Source: Paenibacillus arenilitoris (GTDB lineage: Bacteria; Bacillota; Bacilli; Paenibacillales; Paenibacillaceae). Taken from it: a stretch of 64,000 nucleotides of DNA. Of the stretch, positions 17,035 to 25,597 are shown piece by piece. Position 1 is the stretch's first letter, and each line of letters begins with the position of its first letter. The notes under the pieces are model-generated. The model ran no database searches. It was not told the origin of the DNA and saw nothing but the letters and a program-made list of their open reading frames with translations. A program made the translations under genes and the position numbers. The stretch lies in NCBI RefSeq assembly GCF_014705655.1, contig NZ_JACXIY010000028.1:50660-114659 (forward strand), read 5' to 3'.

Positions 17035-17409
17035 TTAATCCCGTTCCCGATCTTGCCCTTCCTGTCCGTCATGTCCGTCATGTCCGTCCTGCTGGTTTTG
17101 CCGTTTCAGGTTTTGCAGGTAATTCTCCAAGTTATCGAACCGTACGTTCCACAAGTGGCGGAACGTTTCAAGCCAGCCGTCCAGTGCCCGAAGCGGCTCG
17201 AGCAGCAGCTTGTAATGGCGCCGGTTGGCGTCCGCGTGCACTTCGACCAGTCCCGCCTCGAGCAACACCTTCAGGTGCTTCGATGCCTGCGGCTGGCGGA
17301 GACCGAGGCGGTCGGCGATTTCTCCGACGGTAAGCGGTCCATCCAGCAGCAGCTCGACGATCCGCAAGCGGTTCTGCTCGGCCAGCGCGCTAAACGTCGC
17401 GGCGTCCAT
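17035..17409 (-). CDS. ArsR-family transcriptional regulator with Asp/Gly-rich tail
   Basis: 124 residues: winged helix (NRLRIVELLLDGPLTVGEIADRL, QPQASKHLKVLLEAGLVE) lacking the usual metal-binding Cys motif, so probably a non-metal repressor. The C-terminus ends in a low-complexity DGHDGHDGQEGQD tail, produced by a TGTCCGTCA micro-repeat on the plus strand. Promoter and presumed operator at 17527-17565; a short upstream ORF (17390-17482) overlaps the start. It probably controls itself and the SRPBCC gene. Confidence 0.88.
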   Translation of the reverse strand: MDAATFSALAEQNRLRIVELLLDGPLTVGEIADRLGLRQPQASKHLKVLLEAGLVEVHADANRRHYKLLLEPLRALDGWLETFRHLWNVRFDNLENYLQNLKRQNQQDGHDGHDGQEGQDRERD

Positions 17410-17482
17410 CGCTCGTAAGCTCCTCTAACAAATCCGTTGCTCCTTGGAATACGGCGCAGCCATTTGTTGCGGAATTACTCAT
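17390..17482 (-). CDS. Possible 30-residue upstream ORF overlapping the arsR start
   Basis: ATG 17482 has GAGGTGAT at good spacing and opens a 30-codon frame ending 20 bases inside the arsR gene, in another frame. It encodes MSNSATNGCAVFQGATDLLE and ten more residues. No homology recognised. It could couple or damp arsR translation, or be chance. Confidence 0.35.
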   Translation of the reverse strand: MSNSATNGCAVFQGATDLLEELTSDGRRDV

Positions 17483-17526
17483 CTCGAATCACCTCGTTTC
17501 GTAGATCGTACCGTATCCTTGACTAC

Positions 17527-17565
17527 AATATACCACTTAGAGAATATTCCTGTCAATGAATATTC
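17527..17565 (-). promoter_or_regulatory. arsR promoter with paired GAATATTC operator
   Basis: Minus strand: -35 TTGACA (17556-17551), 18-bp spacer, -10 TATATT (17532-17527). Two palindromic GAATATTC octamers at 17542-17549 and 17558-17565 flank the -35 box, 16 bp apart, a likely ArsR-family site. Confidence 0.7.
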
Positions 17566-17583
17566 AAAAAAACTTTCCGGGCA

Positions 17584-17612
17584 AAGAAAAGAACGCCCCC
17601 GAAGAGGGCGCC
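17584..17612 (-). terminator. Terminator of the regulator-kinase-ABC operon
   Basis: Minus strand: CGCCCTC-TTC-GGGGGCG followed by TTCTTTTC. Just before it, GAGAAGCTATTA/TAATAGCTTCTC (17619-17643) forms a second stem that includes the stop codon of the last gene. Confidence 0.75.
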
Positions 17613-17628
17613 TCGCCCCGAGAAGCTA

Positions 17629-18777
17629 TTAATAATAGCTTCTCGTGTCCTTGTTTCTTCCGAACTTGTAAATTGCGATCAACGTCAGCGTCAGCGCGAA
17701 CGCAAGCAGCGTCGACAGGTTCCGGACAATGCCGGCGATCCCTTCGCCCTGCTGCAGCTTGCCGAACGCGTCGAGCAGCCAATGCTGGGGCAGGAAGTCG
17801 GCGATCAAATGGAACGTCTCCGGCATGAGCTCGATCGGGAACATGCATCCGGCCAGCAGACAAGTCGGGATAATAAGGGTGCTTTGCAGCGTGTTGGCAA
17901 ACATCGAGCTGCTGGAGAATGCGACGATGACTAGGGACAGGCTGACGGCCACCAGGGCGAACAGCAGCAGGTAGACCAGCATTTGCCACAGCGGAATGCC
18001 CGTATCGATTTTGAACAGCCATACCATAACGAGCAACGTAACCGCGCTTTGGATCATCAGCATGACGATATTGACGATAACGTTCGATATGACGTACGCC
18101 CTTGCCGAGACCGGAGTGGATTGTATGCGGTAATAGGTCCGGTTCTCCCTCTCCTTGATCATGATGCCGGACAGGCTGATGGCGGAGAACATCATGAAGA
18201 CGATCAGATAGCCCATGCTCCGGTTGGCCGTCGAATAATCGGTCGCAAGGTCCTCGACCTCGCTTGCCTCGTAGCGGAAATCCGCCTCCCGGTAGCCGGC
18301 ATAGAGCGCATCGAACGCCGCGTCGTCTCCGCTTGCCGCCTGGCCGATGGAGGCGAGATTGCCCACGTACGGATTCAAATACATCGTGACGTAAGGCGCA
18401 ACCTGCGAGTCCTTCACCGCCGCGATCCGGACGGCCTCGGGCTCGCCCTTCTTCAAGCCGTCCGCGAAACCTTGCGGGAAGATGACCGCCGCATCGAGCT
18501 TGCCCGAGGCGACCAGCTCGCTTGCTTCCGCCTCGCTCGTCTCCGTCGCCTCCATATGCGCAAGCCCGCTCACGAACAAGGCCGCGTCCCGGGTAACCGC
18601 CTCGTCTCCGTCCTGATTGACGATCCCGATCTTCAGCGCAGCATCTCCCGCGCCGCCGTTAATGAGCATGGAGAGCACGATGCCAAGGATGGGCAGCACG
18701 ATATACATCAGCACGTTTTTATAGTTTCTGAACGTATTCAGCAGCGTCTTGCGGATTAACCATATCGTATCCGTCAC
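17629..18777 (-). CDS. ABC-2 type transporter permease (second of two)
   Basis: 382 residues. One N-terminal membrane segment (about 18-40), a large extracytoplasmic loop (about 45-185) and a C-terminal bundle of five or six segments, the ABC2_membrane_3 layout. GTG start at 18777 directly follows the stop of the preceding permease. The two permeases with the ATPase at 19928 should form one heterodimeric exporter, probably for a peptide, lipid or drug. The last codons lie inside a hairpin. Confidence 0.85.
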   Translation of the reverse strand: MTDTIWLIRKTLLNTFRNYKNVLMYIVLPILGIVLSMLINGGAGDAALKIGIVNQDGDEAVTRDAALFVSGLAHMEATETSEAEASELVASGKLDAAVIFPQGFADGLKKGEPEAVRIAAVKDSQVAPYVTMYLNPYVGNLASIGQAASGDDAAFDALYAGYREADFRYEASEVEDLATDYSTANRSMGYLIVFMMFSAISLSGIMIKERENRTYYRIQSTPVSARAYVISNVIVNIVMLMIQSAVTLLVMVWLFKIDTGIPLWQMLVYLLLFALVAVSLSLVIVAFSSSSMFANTLQSTLIIPTCLLAGCMFPIELMPETFHLIADFLPQHWLLDAFGKLQQGEGIAGIVRNLSTLLAFALTLTLIAIYKFGRNKDTRSYY

Positions 18778-19896
18778 TTACAATCCCTCCCGTCTCCGCA
18801 ACGCTGCGACGGCGACCGCCAGCAGCAATACGGAAAATCCGATATTGATCAGCATCGCGATCGACGCCGTCGCATAGCTGTCCGAGTAAATCAAATGCAC
18901 GAGCCCGTCATTGGTCCAGCGAAGCGGCGAATAGCGGGCGACTTCGCTGAACCATGTGCCGTCGTCGGCGATTCGATGGTAAGACCCCCCGAATAAAGCG
19001 ACCAGCTGGATGATCGTCATCGTAACCGCTCCCGCTGCGCTGCTTTTCAGCATATAGCTGACGCCGATCCCCAGGCTGAGCGCGAATGCGATCTGCGTCG
19101 TCAGCACCAGGAACACCATCCACAAGTTGTCGCCCCAGTTCGCTCCGAACATGTACTTGCTGATCAGGACGACCGCGATAATCGATGCCGTATTCGCGAG
19201 CAGCATGCCGAGTATTTTGCCCGCGAAGATGTCCATCTTCGAAATCGGCGCCGCGAGCAGGCGAACGGCCGTATTTCGTTTCCGTTCGTCTTCGATGAAC
19301 AGTCCCGCCGATAATGCGATGTACATGACGATCAGCGTCGTCATCGCGATCGCGTAATAATCGATCGCTCTCGGCTGCATCGGCGCGTCAATCGCCGTCT
19401 CCTGCACGTAATCGGCGCCGGCGCCGCCGGGCCATGCCGGAATTTGCGGGCCGGACGGATCCTTCGCCGCCTCGGCGGCCAGCTTGTAGCGGTCCGCGAA
19501 CGCCGCGAGCAACCCCTGCACGATGCCATCCTCGATGCCGCTGCGGTTGTTGCCGTAATAGCGCAGACCCGCTTCGGTTACTTCGACGTAGCCGGTGTAC
19601 GCTTTATTTTGCACGCCGAGCTTGCCGTCCTCCGCGCCGGATCCCCGCTCGAAGCGGACACCGCCCGCTTCCGCGTCCCGGATGAATCGTCCCCAGGCTT
19701 CGGCCAGCGCGCCTTCTCCGTCCGGCGCTTCGTAGAGCACCCGGATTTCCCCGACGGTCGCGCTGCCGTTGAAGCTGTTCGTAAAGGCCGTGCCCATGAT
19801 CAAAATAAGCAAGACCGGCGTCGCCAGCATCATGATGATCATTTTAACGTCGCGAAGCGTCGCCCATTCCTTGATTGCAATTCGCCACATATTCAA
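18778..19896 (-). CDS. ABC-2 type transporter permease (first of two)
   Basis: 372 residues with the same layout as the next gene: N-terminal segment (about 20-38, VLLILIMGTAF), large outer loop (to about 175) and a six-segment C-terminal bundle. Start ATG 19896 is 31 bp after the ATPase stop. Permease half of an exporter of unknown substrate. Confidence 0.85.
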   Translation of the reverse strand: MNMWRIAIKEWATLRDVKMIIMMLATPVLLILIMGTAFTNSFNGSATVGEIRVLYEAPDGEGALAEAWGRFIRDAEAGGVRFERGSGAEDGKLGVQNKAYTGYVEVTEAGLRYYGNNRSGIEDGIVQGLLAAFADRYKLAAEAAKDPSGPQIPAWPGGAGADYVQETAIDAPMQPRAIDYYAIAMTTLIVMYIALSAGLFIEDERKRNTAVRLLAAPISKMDIFAGKILGMLLANTASIIAVVLISKYMFGANWGDNLWMVFLVLTTQIAFALSLGIGVSYMLKSSAAGAVTMTIIQLVALFGGSYHRIADDGTWFSEVARYSPLRWTNDGLVHLIYSDSYATASIAMLINIGFSVLLLAVAVAALRRREGL

Positions 19897-19927
19897 TCTT
19901 ACCGCCCCCTTCTAGCGCTTCGCTTCA

Positions 19928-20863
19928 TTAATCCCGCAGGCTGCGTCCGGTCAGCGTCAGGAACACCGTCTCCAGGTTCGGCTCGTTCGCCGCCATCGAG
20001 CGAATCTCCATGCCGCTCGCCATCAGCTCCTGCAAGATGCTGCTCAAGTTGTTTACTTCCGCGTCCGAACCGATGCTGAGCACGTTGCCTTCCAGCATGA
20101 CCGTATTGACGCCCGCGATCCGCTTCAGCTTCTCCGCCTGCAGCCCTTCGGCCGATCGCAGCTCGATGCCGATATCCTTCTGGTTCGTAATGATCGCCTT
20201 CAGCTGCGCTTTCGTTCCTTCGGCAATGATCTTGCCGTGGTCGATAATCGCGATCCGCGTGCACAGCTCCTCCACTTCCTCCATGTAGTGGCTCGTGTAA
20301 ATGATCGTGCTGCCCATCTCGTTCAGCTTCTTCACGGAATTCAAAATGTAATTGCGGGACTGCGGGTCGATGCCGACCGTCGGTTCGTCCATAATGATCA
20401 GCTTCGGCCGATGGGCGATCGCGCAAGCGATGTTGAGGCGCCGTTTCATGCCCCCGGAGAACGACCTCGGGTAGCTGTCGCGCTTGTCGCTGAGCCCGGT
20501 GAAAGCCAGCGCTTCCTCGGCCCGGCTTCGCAGCTCCTTCCCTCTTAATCCGTACAGTCCGGCAAAAAACTTGACGTTCTCGCAGGCCGTCATGTCCTCG
20601 TAAATCGCCAGCTCCTGCGGCACGATTCCGATATTAGATTTGGCGAACTTGGTGTGCTTCGCGATATTTTTGCCGAGCAGCTCGATTTCGCCGCCCGTGA
20701 CCCGCAGTAGCGAGGCCACCATGTTAATGACCGTGCTTTTGCCGGCGCCGTTCGCGCCGAGCAGTCCGAAAATCTCGCCTTCCTTGATCGTGAGCGACAA
20801 GCGGTCCACCGCGACGAAATCGCCGAATTTTTTCGTAAGCTGATTGATTTGAAGTACGTTCAT
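19928..20863 (-). CDS. ABC transporter ATP-binding protein
   Basis: 311 residues. Walker A GANGAGKST, Q loop (GIVPQELAIYEDMTACENVKF), signature SFSGGMKRRLNIA, Walker B LIIMDEPTVGID and the H loop TSHYMEE are all intact. The ~80-residue C-terminal extension is typical of drug/peptide-exporter ATPases (DrrA/CcmA class). Third gene of the operon after the response regulator and kinase. Confidence 0.92.
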   Translation of the reverse strand: MNVLQINQLTKKFGDFVAVDRLSLTIKEGEIFGLLGANGAGKSTVINMVASLLRVTGGEIELLGKNIAKHTKFAKSNIGIVPQELAIYEDMTACENVKFFAGLYGLRGKELRSRAEEALAFTGLSDKRDSYPRSFSGGMKRRLNIACAIAHRPKLIIMDEPTVGIDPQSRNYILNSVKKLNEMGSTIIYTSHYMEEVEELCTRIAIIDHGKIIAEGTKAQLKAIITNQKDIGIELRSAEGLQAEKLKRIAGVNTVMLEGNVLSIGSDAEVNNLSSILQELMASGMEIRSMAANEPNLETVFLTLTGRSLRD

Positions 20864-20982
20864 TCCTCATCCTCCCGTTTCGTTTCGATCTACAACCATC
20901 GTACGAAAAAAAGATGAACCTGCGTAGTGCACAAGTTCATCCTTTGACCATGAGAAATTTCATGCCGGGCTTCCCCGGTTTT

Positions 20983-22110
20983 TCACGTCGCGTACGGCAT
21001 GAGCGTCGTAACCGTGAAGCCGCGAGAGCCGTCGACGACGACGGTGCCGTTCACGGCCGCCGTTCTCTCCTCCATGCCGATCAGGCCGAGACCCTTAATG
21101 ACCTTCGGCGAGCCGACGCCGTTATCCGTGACGGTCGCCTTGATATAGCCGTTCAGCACCTGAATATGGACCGAGACGGCCGAGGCCCTCGCGTATTTCA
21201 TCGCGTTGGTGAGCGCTTCGGTCACGTTCTGCTGAATGATTTTCCAATGAAGCGGCGTTATCCGGTCGAGATCGCCGTCGTAGGTGAGCGAGGCCTGGAC
21301 CGGGTGCGACGCGGCGAACTCGTCGATGAACAATCTCATCCGGCCCACGCCCAGCTGCTCCGTCAGCGGCTTCATGTCTTTGAGCACGAGCCGGATGCTC
21401 TCGATGCCGTCCTTCGAAATGCGGATCGCATTCTGCAGCAGCTCGGAAGACTTGTCCGGATCCGAGGCCATGAGCCGCTTGGCCGCCTCCATCTGAATGA
21501 GCGCGCCGGTCATGGAATGGCCGATCTTGTCGTGAATTTCTTGCGAGAGCCGGCTCCGCTCCTCCAGCTTGAACGTATATTCGGACTGCCGGATATATTC
21601 GTTGTTCTCGCTTAAGCTCTTCGTCAGCCGGTGCACGTCGGCGCGCATCGCCTCCCCCGCATCTCTGCTGGCCGCGAGCTTGCCCGCATAATCCGCGAGC
21701 ATCGCGTTGTACAGAAAACAAAACGTCGCGATAAATCCGTATAAGGCCATATGATCCGGAGGAAGAAAGGGCAGCGGAACGAGCATGGCAAGAAAGATCG
21801 GCCATTTGTTCCTCAAGAAGGAGGAAGCAAGCTCGTACAAATTCATGGGGAGCAGCAGCGCGAACAACGGGTAGCCGCCATAGGCGACGATGCCGATGAA
21901 AAGGGCCGACAACGCCGGAAACAGCGGCTTCAGCCCGCTCTCCTGCAGCAAGTAGGCGGATAGATTGAAGCAAATATACAGTAAAAGAAGAGTCGTGTAC
22001 CACGCCGGAACGGCCTGAGGCGCGAGGTAGGCCATGACCGAGACGTACGTTAACAGAAGCGCTTTGCAGCCGATCGTCCAAAGCTCCGCTTTTAATCCGC
22101 GCGCGACCAC
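20983..22110 (-). CDS. NarL-class sensor histidine kinase
   Basis: 375 residues: four to six membrane segments in the first ~140 residues with almost no outer loop (intramembrane-sensing type), coiled region, HisKA_3 with His193 in SQEIHDKIGHSMTGAL, and an HATPase domain (NVTEALTNAMKYA, DNGVGS, GLGLIGMEER). GTG start at 22110 directly follows the regulator's stop. With the ABC genes it resembles cell-envelope or antimicrobial-peptide sensing systems such as LiaRS or YxjML, but the inducer is unknown. Confidence 0.88.
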   Translation of the reverse strand: MVARGLKAELWTIGCKALLLTYVSVMAYLAPQAVPAWYTTLLLLYICFNLSAYLLQESGLKPLFPALSALFIGIVAYGGYPLFALLLPMNLYELASSFLRNKWPIFLAMLVPLPFLPPDHMALYGFIATFCFLYNAMLADYAGKLAASRDAGEAMRADVHRLTKSLSENNEYIRQSEYTFKLEERSRLSQEIHDKIGHSMTGALIQMEAAKRLMASDPDKSSELLQNAIRISKDGIESIRLVLKDMKPLTEQLGVGRMRLFIDEFAASHPVQASLTYDGDLDRITPLHWKIIQQNVTEALTNAMKYARASAVSVHIQVLNGYIKATVTDNGVGSPKVIKGLGLIGMEERTAAVNGTVVVDGSRGFTVTTLMPYAT

Positions 22111-22764
22111 TTAGTTGACTTCTCCCGTCAAATAATAGATCGCGATCTGGGTGCGGTGCGACAGCCCGGTTTTGCTCAGGATCGACGTAATATGGTTAGC
22201 GACGGTCCCCTCCGACAAATAGAGCTTGCCCGATATTTCCCGGTTGGACAACCCCTTGCCGATGAGCGCCATGACGTCCAGCTCCCGTTCCGTGAACAGC
22301 GACCGGTCGATCTTGCCGCCCGCCTCCGCCGCCTGCCCCTCCTTCGGCTGGGCCAGCCCCGGCTTCAGCTTGTCGAGCACGACGTCCTGCAGGACGTGAT
22401 GGCCGTTATGGACCGTTCGGATCGCGTCGCGAATCCGGTCCGGATCGTTGTTTTTGAGCAAATAGCCTTTCGCCCCGTACGCGATCGCGTCCTGGATGAA
22501 GCGGTCGTCGTCGAACGTCGTCAGAATGAGCGGCTTCGTCGCCGTCTCCTCCGCGAGCAGCCGGGTCGCCTCCACTCCGTTCATGTTCGGCATCTGGATG
22601 TCGAGCAGCGCCACGTCCACCTCGTTGCTGCGGCAGAACTCCACCGCCGCCCGCCCATCCTCGACGGTCGCCAGCACCTCGAACTCCGGGAACGTCCCGA
22701 GTATAATCTTCATCCCTTCGCGGACGAAGGAATTGTCGTCGGCAATAATGACCTTGATCTTCAC
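22111..22764 (-). CDS. NarL/LuxR-family response regulator
   Basis: 217 residues: receiver with acidic pair at 9-10, phospho-Asp55 (VALLDIQMPNMNG), switch Thr in ILTTF and Lys in LLKNNDP; then a LuxR-type HTH (LFTERELDVMALIGKGLSNREI, LYLSEGTVANHITSIL). First gene of the five-gene regulator-kinase-ATPase-permease-permease operon, which it presumably activates. Divergent from pepT. Confidence 0.92.
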   Translation of the reverse strand: MKIKVIIADDNSFVREGMKIILGTFPEFEVLATVEDGRAAVEFCRSNEVDVALLDIQMPNMNGVEATRLLAEETATKPLILTTFDDDRFIQDAIAYGAKGYLLKNNDPDRIRDAIRTVHNGHHVLQDVVLDKLKPGLAQPKEGQAAEAGGKIDRSLFTERELDVMALIGKGLSNREISGKLYLSEGTVANHITSILSKTGLSHRTQIAIYYLTGEVN

Positions 22765-22935
22765 GGCATCTCACGCTCCTATTCACTCCTACTATACAAT
22801 TGCGACGGGAGATGCACAACGGCGGAAATCCGATGTTCGAAGCAGCCGGTCGATCGTCCGCATAAGTTGCTAGCGGGAAGGTTATACCCTAAGATAGAAG
22901 GGACAAAAAGGACGAAGAGGAGTTGACCATAGATC

Positions 22936-24168
22936 ATGAAACAGGAAATCATCGAAAGATTCGTCCGCTACGCCAAGGTCGCCACGCAATCCGACGAGGC
23001 AAGCGAGTCCTGCCCTTCCACGCCGGGGCAGCTGAACCTGGCCCGCCTGCTTGTGGATGAGCTGACGGCGATCGGGATGCGGGAGGCGTCGATGGACGAG
23101 AACGGTTACGTCATGGCGACGCTTCCGGCCAATACGGACGCGGCCGTCCCGACCATCGGCTTCCTGGCCCATATGGATACCGCCACCGACTTCACCGGCG
23201 AAGGCGTCAATCCGCAGGTCGTGGACGACTACGACGGGAACGACATCGTCCTGAACGAGGAGCAGCGGATCGTGCTATCCGCGCGCGACTTCCCCGCGCT
23301 TCCCGGCTACAAGGGGCATACGCTGATCACGACCGACGGCACGACGCTGCTCGGCGCCGACGATAAGGCCGGCATTGCCGAGATCATGACCGCCATGGCC
23401 TACCTGATCGCCCATCCGGAGATCAAGCACGGCAATGTGCGCGTCGCCTTCACCCCCGACGAGGAAATCGGCCGCGGCGCGCACCGGTTCGACGTCGCCG
23501 CCTTCGGCGCGGATTACGCCTATACGATGGACGGCGGCCCGCTCGGCGAGCTTCAATACGAGAGCTTCAACGCCGCGGCGGCTGCCATTACGGTCAAAGG
23601 GAAAAACGTGCACCCGGGCACGGCCAAGAACAAGATGGTCCATTCCGCCAAAATCGCCATGGAGCTGCACGGCATGCTGCCCGCGAACGAAGCGCCAGAA
23701 CATACCGAAGGCTATGAGGGCTTCTATCATTTGATCGAAATCGAAGGGGACGTCGAGGAGACGCGGCTGCGCTACATTATCCGGGACTTCGACCGCGAGC
23801 GGTTCGCCGCCAGAAAGGATGAGCTATCCCGCATCGTGGAGGAGCTTAACGCGAAGTACGGCGCGGAGCGGATCTCGCTTTCGCTGAAGGATCAATATTT
23901 CAATATGAGGGAAAAAATCGAGCCGGTCATCGACATCGTGGAAACGGCCCGCCGGGCCATGGAAAATCTCGGCATCAAGCCGGTCGTCGAGCCGATCCGC
24001 GGCGGCACGGACGGCTCCCAGCTGTCCTACAAAGGGCTGCCGACGCCGAACATCTTCACCGGCGGAGAGAACTATCACGGCCGCTACGAGTACGTGTCGG
24101 TCGATAATATGGAGAAAGCCGTCCTGACGATCGTCGAGATCGTCAAGCTGTACGGGGATAAGAAGTAG
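22936..24168 (+). CDS. pepT: Peptidase T (tripeptide aminopeptidase)
   Basis: 410 residues, M20B zinc peptidase releasing the N-terminal residue of tripeptides. Zinc and catalytic segments: FLAHMDTA, TLLGADDKAGIAEIM, FTPDEEIGRGA, YTMDGGPLGELQYE, KGKNVHPGTAKNKM and the final His in GGENYHGRYE. Full family length. AGGAG lies about 13 bases ahead of ATG 22936, a long but acceptable spacing. Confidence 0.95.
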   Translation: MKQEIIERFVRYAKVATQSDEASESCPSTPGQLNLARLLVDELTAIGMREASMDENGYVMATLPANTDAAVPTIGFLAHMDTATDFTGEGVNPQVVDDYDGNDIVLNEEQRIVLSARDFPALPGYKGHTLITTDGTTLLGADDKAGIAEIMTAMAYLIAHPEIKHGNVRVAFTPDEEIGRGAHRFDVAAFGADYAYTMDGGPLGELQYESFNAAAAAITVKGKNVHPGTAKNKMVHSAKIAMELHGMLPANEAPEHTEGYEGFYHLIEIEGDVEETRLRYIIRDFDRERFAARKDELSRIVEELNAKYGAERISLSLKDQYFNMREKIEPVIDIVETARRAMENLGIKPVVEPIRGGTDGSQLSYKGLPTPNIFTGGENYHGRYEYVSVDNMEKAVLTIVEIVKLYGDKK

Positions 24169-24236
24169 CTTAATTCGCGGAATCGTTCCGCGTGCAAGTT
24201 AACGAAAAATCTTCGTCGTTCATCCACAAAAGATAG

Positions 24237-24272
24237 GGGAGCGGACATCCGGCCAAGGACCGTCCGCTCCCC
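24237..24272. terminator. 11-bp hairpin between convergent pepT and the Cys-rich gene
   Basis: GGGGAGCGGAC/GTCCGCTCCCC perfect stem with 14-base loop. T-tracts are weak on both strands (TATCTTTTG on the minus side), so termination is likely but not certain. Confidence 0.6.
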
Positions 24273-24297
24273 TCCCCAACGGAGCAATTTCCGTCTT

Positions 24298-24519
24298 TTA
24301 TTTATGCCGCCCTTTGCACTTCCGCTTCCGTGGTTTACAAGGAATATCCTTGCACGGAATCTCTTCGCAGCCCTTAAATGGAACCGTGCATTTTTTTACT
24401 TTAGGAATATACTTGATAGTGACGTAAGTGACGGTACCCTTATACTTTTTGAAACAACGTTTGTACGGTTTAATTGGCGGAATACAGCAGTTATGCTTCT
24501 TGTGCTTTCTTTTTTTCAC
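24298..24519 (-). CDS. Small, very basic, Cys-rich protein of unknown function
   Basis: 73 residues: a third are Lys or Arg, and eight Cys occur at 11, 12, 22, 44, 51, 56, 61 and 68, with a repeated IPC-K-IPC-K pattern near the C-terminus. GTG start 24519 with GGAGGGG about 12 bases upstream. No signal peptide. Candidates are a spore-coat or crust protein or a nucleic-acid/metal-binding peptide; nothing in the sequence decides. Convergent with pepT and followed by the low-GC island. Confidence 0.6.
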   Translation of the reverse strand: MKKRKHKKHNCCIPPIKPYKRCFKKYKGTVTYVTIKYIPKVKKCTVPFKGCEEIPCKDIPCKPRKRKCKGRHK

Positions 24520-24756
24520 CGTTACGTCTACCCCTCCATGTCGTTAATTTCGGGATAGTATACGTACGCCGGTAATCCGTTGATCTATATATTCGCCTAA
24601 ACATGAAAGAAATGTAAAAAAAGAGGAAAAAACCGCGAATGATTTAAATCATATAAGATTACTAAGAATTAATCATGGAAGGTGTTGATTCGTTATCCGG
24701 ATAACGTGCAGGAGATCGATCTTGTGCTGCGTATGTTCGTGATACAGCCACTTCTC
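24520..24756. other. Intergenic region with a perfect 16-bp palindrome
   Basis: AT-rich leader of the small basic protein, then CGTTATCCGGATAACG (24691-24706), a perfect palindrome. Right after it a deformylase-like remnant can be read on the minus strand (QHKIDLL), resembling the QHEIDYL at the end of the adjacent DinB frame. Confidence 0.45.
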
Positions 24757-25233
24757 CTAAAAGCGATCGACGAACAAAACGCCGTTCAAATAATCGATCT
24801 CGTGCTGCTTGCGGATCAGCACGATTTGGACGCTATAATAGGCGCCGTGCAGCATCCACCTGGCCAGCTTCTCGCCGAGCGTCGACGAGCCGTACGGCTT
24901 ATCGAGATCCGCATCGGTCAAGGCGGCAATCGCCGCGCTCAACTCGGATGCAATCGCATGCGTCCTAGCATCGTTTTCCCGCCATTCGCGCTCGTCCCCC
25001 CCCCCTGCATCAGGCTCGCCGAACGTTGCTTCGTTGCTGCTTGCGCCCGAGCCGACGGACTTGCCCGTTAGTCGGTTAAGCATCCGCTCGTTATAGTAAT
25101 TGACGTGGTTAACCGTCTGCCAGGTCGAATTGCCGCCGCCGTCCAGCGCGGCGACAAGCGGCACAATCCATTCCACCTGGTCCCATGTATTCGATTTTTG
25201 GAGCGCGAGCAAATCTACCCGGTTCTTACTCAT
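24757..25233 (-). CDS. DinB-family protein with a peptide-deformylase-like C-terminus (probable chimera)
   Basis: 158 residues from ATG 25233 (GGGAGAGAG upstream). DinB_2-type features: NTWDQVEWIVPLV, NSTWQTVNHVNYYNERML with the metal-site His, and HGAYYSVQIVLIRK, normally the last helix of the fold. The protein then ends KQHEIDYLNGVLFVDRF, which reads like peptide-deformylase motif 3 (QHEIDHLNG). DinB proteins do not normally carry this, so a 3' deformylase fragment seems fused on. Residues PDAGGGDERE are encoded by a run of ten C/G bases (24996-25005), a slippage-prone tract. It may be non-functional. Confidence 0.65.
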   Translation of the reverse strand: MSKNRVDLLALQKSNTWDQVEWIVPLVAALDGGGNSTWQTVNHVNYYNERMLNRLTGKSVGSGASSNEATFGEPDAGGGDEREWRENDARTHAIASELSAAIAALTDADLDKPYGSSTLGEKLARWMLHGAYYSVQIVLIRKQHEIDYLNGVLFVDRF

Positions 25234-25296
25234 CCTTTTCCACTCTCTCCCTTTTGTCTGAAGAGTATAAAGTAAATTGTTTGATTGCCGATGCTT

Positions 25297-25321
25297 CAAT
25301 AAGCTAACGGGCAGATTTGCG
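25297..25321 (+). repeat. Boundary motif copy C1 (CTAACGGGCAGATTTGCG)
   Basis: CAATAAGCTAACGGGCAG followed by ATTTGCG, between the DinB gene and the toxin-antitoxin remnant. The sequence to its left (TTGCCGATGCTTCAA) resembles the right half of the hairpin found at C4-C5. Confidence 0.7.
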
Positions 25322-25420
25322 TAGTGAGTGATCCTTCCCATTGGAATTACAGAGACCTTGAATGATCGAATGAAAATAATTTTGTTTCATGGTATCCTTG
25401 AAGAAAATGGGGGTGCTGTA

Positions 25421-25597
25421 ATGGTACAACGAAATGAGCTGCAGAAATTAATCAAACTTACAGGCGAACGAGCTAAACTCGACGCTAAGGCGAACCAGTC
25501 CTACGTTGTATATATAGATTCGAATGGCAATATGATCAAGGAGTATTTCAATGGAATAAAGGAACTCCTGAAAGACGAGGACCAAGAGCATGGTTGA
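25421..25597 (+). CDS. Short antitoxin-like protein paired with a zeta-type toxin
   Basis: 58 residues from ATG 25421, GGGGGTG upstream (MVQRNELQKLIKLTGERAKL at the N-terminus). It overlaps the start of the zeta-type toxin remnant at 25590, the usual arrangement for this kind of pair. No recognisable domain; the function is inferred only from position. Confidence 0.55.
   Translation: MVQRNELQKLIKLTGERAKLDAKANQSYVVYIDSNGNMIKEYFNGIKELLKDEDQEHG

Noticed and set aside
24682..25071. Plus-strand open frame of 129 codons
   Set aside because: It is the antisense of the DinB coding region; codon pattern and domain evidence favour the minus strand.
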